Shown here: one piece after another, positions 28,078-36,868 of the stretch
Numbering within the stretch: the stretch's first letter is position 1
How the letters are laid out: each line of letters opens with the position of its first letter
Origin: Gemmatimonadales bacterium
GTDB lineage: Bacteria; Gemmatimonadota; Gemmatimonadetes; Gemmatimonadales; JACORV01
Length of the DNA stretch: 44,370 nucleotides
Reading direction: 5' to 3'
Assembly: GCA_035502185.1 (NCBI GenBank)
Contig: DATJUT010000111.1
Coordinates: forward strand, 1 to 44,370
Position numbers and translations under genes: made by a program
Notes under the pieces: generated by a model
What the model saw: the letters and a program-made list of their open reading frames with translations, nothing else
What the model was told of the DNA's origin: nothing
Database searches by the model: none

Positions 28078-28494
28078 CTACTCCGCCATCACCGAGAAAC
28101 GCGCACGGAGTTCGGCGGAGACGTGCTTGGGGCGCCCGGTCACTCGGTCGATCGGGCACCACAGGGTGCGGGCCCTCGCGATCACCTTCCGGTCGTCGGC
28201 CCGCACGATCTCCGTGTGGCGCTCGAACTGCTGGCCGGCCGCCAACCCCACCCAGGTCTCGGCGACCAGGGTCTCACCCAGCCGGGCGGGCCGCTTGTAG
28301 TCGATCTCGTGCCGCACCACCACCCAGGCACACTCGGCCTGCTGCTCGGGCGTCGCGAGCGCGCGCCAGTGCGCGACCGCCGCGTCCTGGATCCAGCGGA
28401 CGTAGGTCACGTTGTTGACGTGGCCGAGCACGTCGATGTCGCCGGCCTGGACCTCGATGGGCAGCGCGAAGCGCGCCTTGGGGTCGATGCTCAC
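28078..28494 (-). CDS. Acyl-CoA thioesterase, hotdog fold (4HBT family)
   Basis: 138 residues with the 4-hydroxybenzoyl-CoA thioesterase signature: GDIDVLGHVNNVTYVRWIQD, with Asp21 as the likely catalytic residue, then VVRHEIDYKRPARLGETLV and a C-terminal ARARTLWCPID. The GTG at 28494 is chosen because the family alignment begins right there and upstream codons are low-complexity. It is divergent from the S9 peptidase gene. Confidence 0.88.
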   Translation of the reverse strand: MSIDPKARFALPIEVQAGDIDVLGHVNNVTYVRWIQDAAVAHWRALATPEQQAECAWVVVRHEIDYKRPARLGETLVAETWVGLAAGQQFERHTEIVRADDRKVIARARTLWCPIDRVTGRPKHVSAELRARFSVMAE

Positions 28495-28645
28495 CGCCGT
28501 CGCCGCTCCCTCGCCTGGGCCCCGCAATGGACACGGGCCCGCACCGGGAGGCAAGGTCCGGCGCGGTCGCGGCCTGCGGACCCCGCCGCGCCGCCGTTCA
28601 CCCCGGGCAGCGCGCCGCCGGTGGGCACCATGGGCCGGGGCCTCG

Positions 28646-28675
28646 TTGGCGCGGGCCGCGGCGCGCCGGTAATAT
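28646..28675 (+). promoter_or_regulatory. Sigma70-type promoter of the S9 peptidase gene
   Basis: TTGGCG (28646-28651), an 18-base spacer and TAATAT (28670-28675), which is a rare AT-rich hexamer in this GC-rich DNA. The start would be near 28682, giving a ~32-base leader containing the ribosome site AGAGGA before the ATG at 28714. Confidence 0.6.
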
Positions 28676-28713
28676 TGGCCGCTTCCCGTTCCCGTCTTTC
28701 GCCAGAGGACCCC

Positions 28714-31047
28714 ATGCCGCGTCGTTTCTCATCGTTCGCCGCCGCGCTGGCCGCCGTGGCCGCGCTCCTCGCCGTGCCGGCCCGCGCGCAGCAGCCCGCG
28801 CGCCAGCTCACCACGGCGGACTACGCCCGGGCCGAGCAGTTCCTCGGCTACAACGCCGCCCCGCTCGTCCTCGGAGCGACCGTGCGGCCGGCGTGGCTCG
28901 CCGGCGACCGGTTCTGGTACCGCAACACGATCCCCGAGGGCGCGGAGTTCGTCCTGGTGGATCCGGCGCGGAAGACCCGCGCGCGGGCCTTCGACCACGC
29001 CCGCCTCGCCGCGGCCCTCTCGCGCGCCGCCGACACCGCGTACGACGCGACCCACCTGCCCTTCATGCGGTTCGAGTTCACCGCGGACGGCAAGAGCATC
29101 ACGTTCGAGGTGCGCAATCGCGTGTTCACCTGCGCGCTGGCGGGCGACACCTGCACCGCCGCGCGGCGGCCCGAGAGCGCGGTGCCCGCGAACTCGGTGG
29201 TCTCGCCCGACAGCTCGAAGGCGGCCTTCATCCGCGACTGGAACCTGTGGGTGAAGGACCTGGCCAGCGGCCGCGAGACGCAGCTCACCACCGACGGAGT
29301 GAAGGACTTCGGCTACGCGACCGACAACGCCGGCTGGATCCACAGCGACCGGCCGATCCTGCTGTGGTCCCCGGACTCGAAGAAGATCGCCACCTTCCAG
29401 CAGGACGAGCGCGGCGTGGGCGACATGTACCTGGTCGAGACCCGCGTCGGTCACCCCGTGCTCCAGGCGTGGCACTACCCGCTGCCCGGCGACAGCGTGA
29501 TCACCACGATCCAGCGCGTCGTCGTGGACCTCGCGGGACCGAAGGTCGTCCGGCTCCAGATGCCGGCCGACCAGCACCGCTCCACGCTCTGCGACCACGT
29601 GGCCTGCGGTTTCGGTCCGGGCGGCGCCTGGGCCGACGTGTACTGGAGCCCGGACGCGTCGCGGCTGGCGTTCGTGTCCACGTCGCGCGACCACCGCGAC
29701 GAGAAGGTCCGGGTGGCGGACGCCGCGACCGGCCAGGTCCGCGAGGTGTTCGCGGAGCAGGTCAAGGACTTCTTCGAGTCGGGCTTCAACCACGTGAACT
29801 GGCAGCCGCTGTGGGCCACGGGCGAGGTGCTGTGGTACTCCGAGCGGAGCGACTGGGGCCACCTGTACCTCTACGACCTGGCCACCGGCCGGCTGAAGGC
29901 GCAGATCGACAGCGGCGCCTGGAAGGTGCTCCAGGTCCTCCGGGTGGACGAGGCCAGCCGCACCATCTGGTTCACCGCGGCGGGCCGCGAGCCGGGCGAC
30001 CCGTACTTCCGTCGCCTCTACTCGGAGCGGATGGACGGCACGCATCTCCAGCTGCTGACGCCCGAGGACGCGGACCACGACGTCACGCTCGCGCCCGACG
30101 GCCGCTGGTTCGTGGACACCTGGTCGAAGCCCGACGTGCCGCCGACGGTCGTGCTGCGCGACGCCGCCGGGAGGCTCGTGCTCACCCTCCAGGTCGCGGA
30201 CGTCTCGCGCCTCGTGGCGATCGGGTGGCGGCCGCCGATCCCCTTCACCGTGAAGGCGCGCGACGGCAGGACCGACCTCTACGGGCTGATGTACCGCCCG
30301 ACGAGCTTCGACTCGACCCGCCGTTACCCGATCGTCAACAACGTGTACCCGGGCCCGCAGACGGGGAGCGTGGGGACGCGCAGCTTCGTGGCGGCGCGCG
30401 GCGACTGCCAGGCCCTGGCCGAGCTGGGGTTCGTCGTCGTGCAGCTCGACGCGATGGGCACGCCGATGCGCTCGCACTCGTTCATGGCCGCCTACTACGG
30501 GGACATGGGCGACAACGGCCTGCCGGACCAGGTCGCCGGGATGCAGCAGCTGGCGCGGCGCTACCCGTGGATCGACCTCGACCGCGCCGGGATCTACGGC
30601 CACTCGGGCGGCGGGTTCGCGGCCGCCGACGCCATGTTCCGCTACCCGGACTTCTTCAAGGTCGGGGTCTCCGAGGCCGGCAATCACGACAACCGGGAGT
30701 ACGAGGACGACTGGGGCGAGAAGTGGCAGGGCCTGCTGACGACGGGGCCGAACGGCACGACCGACTACGACAACCAGGCCAACCAGCTGCAGGCGGGGAA
30801 CCTCAAGGGCAGGCTGCTGCTGGCGCACGGCACCACCGACGACAACGTGCCGCCGTACAACACGCTGCTGGTGGTGGACGCGCTGATCAAGGCGAACAAG
30901 GACTTCGACCTGCTGCTGCTGCCCAACCGGCGCCACGGCTTCGGGGCCGAGCCGTACATGGTGCGGCGGCGGTGGGACTACTTCGTGCGGAATCTCCTGG
31001 GAGCCGAGCCGCCGGCGGGGTACGAGCTACGGCCGCCCCGACGGTGA
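28714..31047 (+). CDS. Exported S9 prolyl-oligopeptidase-family peptidase (DPP IV-like)
   Basis: 777 residues. Signal peptide (cleavage near ARAQQ), an N-terminal beta-propeller region (repeats such as WSPDSKKIATFQQDERGVGD and VYWSPDASRLAFVS), and a C-terminal alpha/beta hydrolase. GHSGGG carries Ser631, HGTTDDNVPP carries Asp709/710 and RRHGF carries His741, a spacing almost identical to human DPP4 (630, 708, 740). The Glu-Glu pair that fixes the substrate N-terminus in DPP4 is not obvious (the matching region reads DERGVGD), so the exact specificity is uncertain. The stop codon lies inside the first unit of the repeat cluster at 31043. Confidence 0.9.
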   Translation: MPRRFSSFAAALAAVAALLAVPARAQQPARQLTTADYARAEQFLGYNAAPLVLGATVRPAWLAGDRFWYRNTIPEGAEFVLVDPARKTRARAFDHARLAAALSRAADTAYDATHLPFMRFEFTADGKSITFEVRNRVFTCALAGDTCTAARRPESAVPANSVVSPDSSKAAFIRDWNLWVKDLASGRETQLTTDGVKDFGYATDNAGWIHSDRPILLWSPDSKKIATFQQDERGVGDMYLVETRVGHPVLQAWHYPLPGDSVITTIQRVVVDLAGPKVVRLQMPADQHRSTLCDHVACGFGPGGAWADVYWSPDASRLAFVSTSRDHRDEKVRVADAATGQVREVFAEQVKDFFESGFNHVNWQPLWATGEVLWYSERSDWGHLYLYDLATGRLKAQIDSGAWKVLQVLRVDEASRTIWFTAAGREPGDPYFRRLYSERMDGTHLQLLTPEDADHDVTLAPDGRWFVDTWSKPDVPPTVVLRDAAGRLVLTLQVADVSRLVAIGWRPPIPFTVKARDGRTDLYGLMYRPTSFDSTRRYPIVNNVYPGPQTGSVGTRSFVAARGDCQALAELGFVVVQLDAMGTPMRSHSFMAAYYGDMGDNGLPDQVAGMQQLARRYPWIDLDRAGIYGHSGGGFAAADAMFRYPDFFKVGVSEAGNHDNREYEDDWGEKWQGLLTTGPNGTTDYDNQANQLQAGNLKGRLLLAHGTTDDNVPPYNTLLVVDALIKANKDFDLLLLPNRRHGFGAEPYMVRRRWDYFVRNLLGAEPPAGYELRPPRR

Positions 31048-31231
31048 GAGGTGACTATCGTGAGAGGTGAGCATTGTGAGAGGTGAGAAGTGAAAGTGAG
31101 AAGTGAGAGGCGTGAGTGAGCGGTGAGAGGCGGTGAAGCGTGAGAGGTCGGGTCGCGGCCTCTCACGCCTCTCGCTTCTCACCTCTCACGCCTCACTTGA
31201 ACCTCTCACCTCTCACGTCCTTGCCTCTCAC
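31043..31231. repeat. Inverted cluster of GTGAGAGG-type short repeats
   Basis: Up to about 31147 the plus strand holds many copies of variants of GTGAGAGGTGAG, GTGAGAAGTGAG and GTGAGAGGCG. From about 31159 the complementary form (CCTCTCAC, CTTCTCACCTCTCAC) takes over, so the whole block can fold into a long imperfect stem. The first unit contains the stop codon of the S9 peptidase and the last unit overlaps the end of trmO. A further copy sits at about 31696-31715. Its position between convergent genes suggests a termination or RNA-end role, but its origin (mobile palindrome or slipped repeat) is unknown. Confidence 0.85.
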
Positions 31232-31689
31232 CAGTATCTCGCCATCAGCTCCGATGCCCAGGACGGCTGCTTCACCGGCGTTCTCGGCAGGAACTCCTTG
31301 AACACCGGCTTGATGTCTACGACCAGCGTCCCGTCCACCGCGTCGAGCCCGATCACCTCGAGCACCTTCCCCTCCCGCTTCCCGATCTCGACGATCGTGC
31401 TGCCGAGCCGGTTGGGGCGGTCCTTGCCCCGCTGGGCGAAGATCCCGACCCGCGGCCATGCGAGGTTGCCGCGCGGGTGCCGCGCGCCCCGGACCACCGC
31501 CGACTCCGGAACCCGGTCGAACACGAAGATGATCTCGGCGTGCGAGAAGGCTTCGATGCCGTCCAGGGAGTCGGCCTCGAAACCCTCGGCCAGCTCCACG
31601 CGGGCCTTCACGGTGCCCCACGCGTCGTCGGTGAGATCCCGACGGGGGCTGCGGACGTAGGCTACTGGGGTGAGGGGCACCGGGGGCAT
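31228..31689 (-). CDS. trmO: tRNA (N6-threonylcarbamoyladenosine-37-N6)-methyltransferase TrmO
   Basis: 153 residues, close to the length of the TrmO/YaeB core. It has PVAYVRSPRRDLTDDAWG at the start, the signature LDGIEAFSHAEIIFVFDR, ARHPRGNLAWPRVGIFAQRG, RPNRLGSTIVEI and VIGLDAVDGTLVVDIKPV. TrmO uses S-adenosylmethionine to methylate t6A37 in threonine tRNA. The stop codon falls within the edge of the repeat cluster. The ATG at 31689 is only six bases after the beta-helix gene. Confidence 0.94.
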   Translation of the reverse strand: MPPVPLTPVAYVRSPRRDLTDDAWGTVKARVELAEGFEADSLDGIEAFSHAEIIFVFDRVPESAVVRGARHPRGNLAWPRVGIFAQRGKDRPNRLGSTIVEIGKREGKVLEVIGLDAVDGTLVVDIKPVFKEFLPRTPVKQPSWASELMARYW

Positions 31690-31695
31690 GGGGGC

Positions 31696-33948
31696 TCAAG
31701 TGTGAGAGGTGAGGGGTGATCCTGCAGTCCCGCTCGACGATTCGACGCCGCGAACGAACTCCACCCGGAGCTCCACCCATCCATCCACTTGATAGTACTC
31801 CACCTGAAGCTCGTGCCGGCCGCCGGCGAGGAGCGTGTGGTCCACCACCGACTCGTGCGGTGCCCAGTCGTCCAGCGCGAGCTTGCCGTCCACCCACACC
31901 CGCACCGCGTCGTCGCTGATGGTGCGCAGGGTGTACGCGCCCCGCGGCAGCGTCACCGTCGACGTCGCCTCCAGCGCAAAGCGCTCCTGCGGCAGCGACT
32001 CGATCTGCGGGCGGTACCACTCGAAGTCGAGGCGCGGCGCCCGGCGCTCGAGCAAGGGCTTCCCCGCGAGCAGCGCTGCGAATGCGTCCGGCCTGGCGCG
32101 CGGGTCGCTGCCGTCGCTCCAGGCGAAGAACCGCATCGTCCAGTCCTGCGCCGGCTCGAAGCGACCGAACGAGAACCGGTACGGCACGCCCGCCGCCCGC
32201 GGCGTCCCGCGCGGCGAGACCGTGGCCGCTCCGCGATACTCCAGCACCACCTCCCAGTCGGCGCCCGGCTCCCGTGCCGGCGTCACGGCGATCGTGTCGC
32301 CGATCCGTCCCGCCGTCCGGGAGAGCACCGCCACGCCGCGCCGGGCCACCACCCGCCACCGCCCCGGCGGACCCAGCGTCACGAGCCGGAGCGGCACCTC
32401 GCGGGTGCTGTCCGCGGGCCACAGCTTGGGCGAGCGCCAGTCGTACGCTCCCCACGCGTCCACCACGATCGCGGAGCGGTCGCGCGCGGCCAGCGGCGAG
32501 GCGGGCACCGTCGAGTCCCCGGGCGCCGCCGTGGGTGCGAGGCCCGCATGCTCGGCGCGGAGCCGGGGCACACCGCTGTCCGTCGTCTCCTCCAGCGCCG
32601 CGGCATCCTCGGACGACTGGACGCCGTCCGTGCCGCTCAACACCGTCGCGCTGTCCACGCTCCACCACCGGTTCCACGCCACCACCAGGCCCCGGGTCTG
32701 GCGCGCGCGCAGCCCCACCCGCAGCCGACGGAACAGGTTGTTCGAGATGCGGTAGTCGCGGCTCCGCACGTCCCGGTGCTTCGGATAGCCCCAGCTCGTG
32801 TCCGTCACCGAATCGGCCCACAGGCTCACGCCCGTCGTGCCGTCCGCGATCCGGTTCCACGCGATGGTGTCGTCCTGCCCGTGCTCGATGGCGACGCCGA
32901 TCCGGTTCCCCGAGAGGTCGTTGCCGACGATCGTGGATCCGTGGCTGTACCCGCCCCACACGCCGTACTCGCTCCCGTTCGACCGGTTGGCGATGAACGC
33001 GTTCCGGGCGAACGTGGCCTCGATCCCGTTCGCGGCGGCCCAGCTGAAGTCGTTCCCGAAAAACAGGTTGTCGTTCGCGCCGCCCTCGCCGCCGTCCATC
33101 GTGCTCTGGCCGGCCCACAGGAACACGCCGTCGCCCCCGTGGGTGACGGAGTTCCAGGCCACGACGTTGTGCGAGCTCTGCTCGTACATCAGCAGGCCCG
33201 CCGAATCCTGCCCGCGGCGGTAGAACCTGTGGCTGTAGCCACGCATGTCGAAGTCGATCCGGTTGTGCACGACGCGGTTCCAGCTCGCGCGATACAGCGC
33301 GATCCCGGTCCCGGAGTTGAACGAGAAGTCGTCGTCCACGATCTCCAGGCTGTCCGTGCGCACCAGCATCAGCCCGTTCGCGCCCTGCACCGCGTGGCAC
33401 CCCCGCACCGAGCCGCCCCGCACGTCCGCCAGGTAGAACGCGGCGCCCCACCGCAGCCACTCGTCGTGCTCGTTGTGGTGGTACGACTGCCAGTCCACCA
33501 GGCTCTCGTGCTCCACCAGGCTGAACAGCCGCGGCTTCCAGCCATAGCTCGCGTCCACGTCCTCCAGCGCGAGGTCCCGCGTCCCGCGCGCCAGGATCCC
33601 GACCCGGTAGCCGCGAATGGTCGCGTGCCGGAGCCGTACGTGGCGCCCGCCCTCCACCCGGATGGCCACGCCCTGCGCGAGGTCCGGGTCCGCCTCCGGC
33701 GCCAGGCCCTCCAGCCGCGCGCCGGCGAAGTCCACGGTGACGTCGTCACCCCGGATCGTCACCAGCGCCGAATCGAGCGAGGCGGGCGCGGCCAGACGGT
33801 AAGTCCCGGGCGCGATGCGCACCGACTGCGTGATCACGAGTCCGGGACGGAGCACGACGGTGGGCGGTGGGCGCTGCGCGGCGGCACCGGACGGACCGGC
33901 GGCCGCCGCCACGGCGAGCGCCGCCGCCGCGAGCCCGGATCGGGTCAC
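31696..33948 (-). CDS. Secreted right-handed beta-helix protein with C-terminal PA14 domain
   Basis: 750 residues. Signal peptide (GLAAAALAVAAAAGPSGAAAQ). A central parallel beta-helix of many short Asn/Asp-rich rungs follows (VVAWNSVTHGGDGVFLW, NGIEATFARNAFIANRSNG, NLFRRLRVGLRARQ), as in carbohydrate-active or surface proteins. The last ~120 residues resemble a PA14 sugar-binding domain (TLRTISDDAVRVWVDGKLAL). The GTG at 33948 overlaps the SdpI-like gene stop (GTGA). The final residues, SPLTSHT, are encoded by a copy of the GTGAGAGG repeat that also supplies the stop codon. Enzymatic activity cannot be judged. Confidence 0.82.
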   Translation of the reverse strand: MTRSGLAAAALAVAAAAGPSGAAAQRPPPTVVLRPGLVITQSVRIAPGTYRLAAPASLDSALVTIRGDDVTVDFAGARLEGLAPEADPDLAQGVAIRVEGGRHVRLRHATIRGYRVGILARGTRDLALEDVDASYGWKPRLFSLVEHESLVDWQSYHHNEHDEWLRWGAAFYLADVRGGSVRGCHAVQGANGLMLVRTDSLEIVDDDFSFNSGTGIALYRASWNRVVHNRIDFDMRGYSHRFYRRGQDSAGLLMYEQSSHNVVAWNSVTHGGDGVFLWAGQSTMDGGEGGANDNLFFGNDFSWAAANGIEATFARNAFIANRSNGSEYGVWGGYSHGSTIVGNDLSGNRIGVAIEHGQDDTIAWNRIADGTTGVSLWADSVTDTSWGYPKHRDVRSRDYRISNNLFRRLRVGLRARQTRGLVVAWNRWWSVDSATVLSGTDGVQSSEDAAALEETTDSGVPRLRAEHAGLAPTAAPGDSTVPASPLAARDRSAIVVDAWGAYDWRSPKLWPADSTREVPLRLVTLGPPGRWRVVARRGVAVLSRTAGRIGDTIAVTPAREPGADWEVVLEYRGAATVSPRGTPRAAGVPYRFSFGRFEPAQDWTMRFFAWSDGSDPRARPDAFAALLAGKPLLERRAPRLDFEWYRPQIESLPQERFALEATSTVTLPRGAYTLRTISDDAVRVWVDGKLALDDWAPHESVVDHTLLAGGRHELQVEYYQVDGWVELRVEFVRGVESSSGTAGSPLTSHT

Positions 33949-34295
33949 GGCGCACTCCCGCCGTGCCGCTCCCGCCACAGGCGGCTCGCCAGGCTGAGGC
34001 TCCGCGCCACCGAGATCAGCGATCCCACGACGAACACGACGCCGCACACCGCCGCGTACTGACCCCGCGGCAGCATCACGCGCAGCGCGAGCGCGAGCAC
34101 CAGGGTCACCACGCCGAGCAGGGTGAGATCACGCCCGGCCTGCGCGTTCGCCTCGTACCAGATGTGCTCGTCGGCGAACGTGGCCCGCACCCGCACCCCG
34201 TACCAGCGGTTCGGCGGCACGCGGCGGTCGGCGAGCGGAAGCCCCACCGCGATGGACAGGATCGCGATGACGACGAAGACGTCCTCAGGCCGCAC
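33945..34295 (-). CDS. SdpI-family membrane protein
   Basis: 116 residues, three to four helices. The characteristic SdpI region PPNRWYGVRVRATFADEHIW followed by YEANAQAGRDLTLLG lies between the first and second helix. SdpI of Bacillus is an immunity/signalling protein against the SDP toxin, but most bacterial homologues are uncharacterised and no toxin gene is present here. Coupled to the beta-helix gene by a GTGA overlap. Confidence 0.82.
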   Translation of the reverse strand: MRPEDVFVVIAILSIAVGLPLADRRVPPNRWYGVRVRATFADEHIWYEANAQAGRDLTLLGVVTLVLALALRVMLPRGQYAAVCGVVFVVGSLISVARSLSLASRLWRERHGGSAP

Positions 34296-34326
34296 GGCAC
34301 GGCTCCCACGGCCCGACCGCCATGGC

Positions 34327-34497
34327 TCAGTAGTACCGGATCAGGTAGTAGACCACGTAGATCCAGCCCAGGATCCCGTGCAGGATCACCCACAGGATGG
34401 ACTTGTTCGCCGTCCAGGAAATCGTGATCGCCAGCGCCGTGCCGAAGCCGATGCCGACCTTGGCCGCGTCGCGCGACCGGGATGACGTCGCACGCAT
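34327..34497 (-). CDS. Small membrane protein (56 residues)
   Basis: Begins MRATSSRSRDAAKVGIGFGT, then ITISWTANKSILWVILHGIL, and ends YVVYYLIRYY. It has two hydrophobic stretches, the second rich in Tyr and Trp. A clear ribosome site (AGGGGA, six bases before ATG at 34497) supports a real gene although it is very short. Function unknown. It sits in the run of small envelope genes upstream of the SdpI-like gene. Confidence 0.7.
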   Translation of the reverse strand: MRATSSRSRDAAKVGIGFGTALAITISWTANKSILWVILHGILGWIYVVYYLIRYY

Positions 34498-34527
34498 CTT
34501 GGTCCCCTGCCGTTTGGGTTCAGTCGC

Positions 34528-34875
34528 CTACCCGCCGGCGCCCATCCACAGCTCGACCTGCGCGATCTCGGCGCGCGTCGCTTGCTCGGCGCGCTCGATG
34601 TCGCGCAGCAGCGCGGCCTGCCCGGCACCGGCCGAACGGTCGCGCTCCAGGTCGCGGCGCACCGCCGCCTGGCGCGCGAGGTCCCGCAGCAACCGCTCGC
34701 GCAGCTCCCGCGCCGCCCCCCGCTCCAGCGGCGCCCGCCGGCGCAGCTCCGCTCGCCGTCGCTCCTCGAGCACCGCGCGCGGCCGGCCGAGCGCCAACTC
34801 GGCGATCGCCACCGCGGCGGCGCCGGCACCGATGACCGCCACCGCGCCGAGCAGAAAGACCGGGACCGTCACCAT
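34528..34875 (-). CDS. Single-pass membrane protein with charged helical domain, unknown function
   Basis: 115 residues from the ATG at 34875: one N-terminal helix (VPVFLLGAVAVIGAGAAAVA) followed by a long Arg/Glu/Ala-rich helix likely to form a coiled coil (EERRRAELRRRAPLERGAAR). The Arg/Ala bias also fits a chance reading frame in GC-rich DNA, so confidence is moderate. Confidence 0.5.
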   Translation of the reverse strand: MVTVPVFLLGAVAVIGAGAAAVAIAELALGRPRAVLEERRRAELRRRAPLERGAARELRERLLRDLARQAAVRRDLERDRSAGAGQAALLRDIERAEQATRAEIAQVELWMGAGG

Positions 34876-34924
34876 CGGGCGACCCTCCGCGCCGCATCGC
34901 ACCGCGGCCGCGCCTGCCCGGATC

Positions 34925-35437
34925 TCACACGGCCGGACCGCCGCCGCGGGCCCCGTGGCGCCGCAGGTGCTGCACCAGCAGCGCCACGACCGCCAGGTTC
35001 AGGACCAGCACCGCCGCGCGCGGCAGCGTCGCGTGGCGCACCAGCTGGAACACCTCGGGCGGCACGAGCAGCGTGGTGGCGATCACCGTCAGGTACTGCG
35101 CCCACCGCCTGCCCAGCCACAGGCCGACGCCCTCCGTGAGGAACAGCGCGGCGAACAGGAACGCGCCGATGGCGATGGCCTCCAGCCGGCGGGGGTGCAC
35201 GCCGCCGAGCCAGGAGACGAGCCGGACCACGATGCGGTGCACGCGGGTCGCGCCGAGATCCGAGGCCCAGCTGCCCAGCACGATCGCCATTCTCGGCTGG
35301 AGCAGCTTGAGGGCGCCCAGGCCGGCGGCCACCAGCAGCGCGGCCTTGACGAACTTGTAGTAGGCGATCGCGCGCAGCACGCGGGCCCGGTCCGCCCCCG
35401 CCCCCGTGCTCCCGGCGTCGGCCGGCGCTGGCGTCAC
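34925..35437 (-). CDS. DUF2127-family membrane protein
   Basis: 170 residues, four predicted helices. The segments RVLRAIAYYKFVKAALLVAA near the N-terminus and EGVGLWLGRRWAQYLTVIAT followed by PPEVFQLVRH are typical of DUF2127 proteins, which have no known function. The GTG at 35437 overlaps the upstream stop (GTGA), so it is coupled to the 35434-35811 gene. Confidence 0.8.
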   Translation of the reverse strand: MTPAPADAGSTGAGADRARVLRAIAYYKFVKAALLVAAGLGALKLLQPRMAIVLGSWASDLGATRVHRIVVRLVSWLGGVHPRRLEAIAIGAFLFAALFLTEGVGLWLGRRWAQYLTVIATTLLVPPEVFQLVRHATLPRAAVLVLNLAVVALLVQHLRRHGARGGGPAV

Positions 35438-35811
35438 GGCGCGGACACGCGGGAGCGCGCGCGCCGGCGGCCCCACAGCAGCAGCGCCAGCACGGCCCCG
35501 ACGCCCGCTCCCGAGACCGCCCCCGTCGCCAGGGACGTCCGGGCCCACACCACCGGCGCCAGCGCGCCCGTCACCGTGAGCGCCAGCGCCCAGACCAGCA
35601 GCAGCCGTCCGTGCCACGGATGCCGCGACGCCCAGGCCACCAGCACCAGCACCGCCACGACGCCGTACCCGATCTCCGTGGCCGTCGCCGCCCACTGGCC
35701 GGCCGTGTGCGCTTCGCGCAGCAACGGCAGTCCACCCGTGAGGCCGAGGTAGGCCGTGACGAGCAGCAGCAGCACCAGCAGGGCGTCGAGCAGGGCGGAC
35801 ACGAGTCTCAT
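35434..35811 (-). CDS. Four-helix membrane protein of unknown function
   Basis: 125 residues from ATG at 35811 (MRLVSALLDALLVLLLLVTA). Four hydrophobic segments end in an Arg-rich cytoplasmic tail (GRRRARSRVS). No family recognised. Coupled to the DUF2127 gene by a 4-base overlap. Confidence 0.6.
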   Translation of the reverse strand: MRLVSALLDALLVLLLLVTAYLGLTGGLPLLREAHTAGQWAATATEIGYGVVAVLVLVAWASRHPWHGRLLLVWALALTVTGALAPVVWARTSLATGAVSGAGVGAVLALLLWGRRRARSRVSAP

Positions 35812-35895
35812 CGGGGCTCCAGTGCCCACGCGGGTTCCGGATCCGCGTCAGGGGTTCCGCGCGTGGTTCGGAGGGAAGCTAAGACGTGTCGCCGT

Positions 35896-36372
35896 TCAGT
35901 GCGCCTGGCGCGCGTACGTGCCCATGAGGGTCGTCTCCGTCAGGACGTGGCCGTGCATCGCGCGGTCCACCTCCTGCCGGGAGGCGCCGGCCGCGAGCGA
36001 AAGGGCCGCGTTCAGCGCGTACAACCGGAAGTAGTAGTGGTGAGCGCGGCCAGGCGGCGGGCACGGTCCGCCATACCCGACCCGGTGGAAGTCGTTCCGC
36101 CCCTGGAGCGCGCCACCCAGCGCCGGCAGCCGCTCGTTCCCGGGGACGCCCTCCGGCAGCGCCGCGAGCGTGCCGGGGAGATTGAACAGCACCCAGTGCA
36201 CCCAGGTGCCGGCCGGAGCGTCGGGATCGTCCACGATCAGCGCGAACGCGACCGTGCCCGCCGGCGCGCCGCTCCACGCCAGCGCCGGCGACAGGTTCGC
36301 GCCGTCGCAGCCGTGCCGGGCGGGGATGGCGCCGCCTCCCGTGAAGGCGCCGCTCGTCAGCACCAGCGCCAT
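35896..36372 (-). CDS. YbhB/YbcL family protein (phosphatidylethanolamine-binding-like)
   Basis: 158 residues from ATG at 36372, the same length as Escherichia coli YbhB. It has the family landmarks IPARHGCDGANLSPALAWSG, DDPDAPAGTWVHWVLFNLP, GGPCPPPGRAHHYYFRLYAL and the C-terminal TTLMGTYAR. Members resemble eukaryotic Raf kinase inhibitor protein, but their bacterial role is unsettled. Soluble, no signal peptide. Confidence 0.93.
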   Translation of the reverse strand: MALVLTSGAFTGGGAIPARHGCDGANLSPALAWSGAPAGTVAFALIVDDPDAPAGTWVHWVLFNLPGTLAALPEGVPGNERLPALGGALQGRNDFHRVGYGGPCPPPGRAHHYYFRLYALNAALSLAAGASRQEVDRAMHGHVLTETTLMGTYARQAH

Positions 36373-36487
36373 GATCACCTCCGCGATCGTCGTCACGTCA
36401 GGGCCTCAGCCGCCAGCGGCCGCCCGCAGGGACTGCCCTGCCGAGCGGCCGCGGTCGGCCTCAGGAGCCTGCAGGATGCGCGCTCCC

Positions 36488-36655
36488 TCAGGCGGCGGAC
36501 TTGTCCCAGAACCAGATCAGCAGGCCCGCGGCGATCGCGACGATCGCCATGATGGTGCTGAGCCCCGAGAACGTGAAGTTGGTCAGGACCAGCAGCCCGT
36601 GCACGATGAGCCAGATGGCCAGCAGGACCATGCCGATGTTCTTGTTCATCTTCAT
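36488..36655 (-). CDS. Small two-helix membrane protein (55 residues)
   Basis: MKMNKNIGMVLLAIWLIVHG followed by a second helix ending LLIWFWDKSAA. A strong ribosome site (AAGGAGAG, about nine bases before ATG at 36655) makes translation likely. Function unknown. Confidence 0.75.
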   Translation of the reverse strand: MKMNKNIGMVLLAIWLIVHGLLVLTNFTFSGLSTIMAIVAIAAGLLIWFWDKSAA

Positions 36656-36868
36656 GGCGAGGCTCTCCTTCTCGACAAGGGTTCACGCAAGCCGGCCGGA
36701 CCGGGCGTGGTCACGCGGCCATCCAGCCTGACGCGCCCCACCGGGTGCGCCCTCCGCCCGCCGCCGGGGTCAGATATGCACCGCGGCCGGGGCGCCCGCC
36801 AGAGCGCACCCGCCCCCGCCGCAGGGGACCCGCATTCACCGCACCCGCGGCGCCGCCCGCGGCCGCGC

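Noticed and set aside
31043-31231. Possible CRISPR array
   Set aside because: Repeats are 8-12 bases, irregular, with no unique spacers of constant length and no cas genes.
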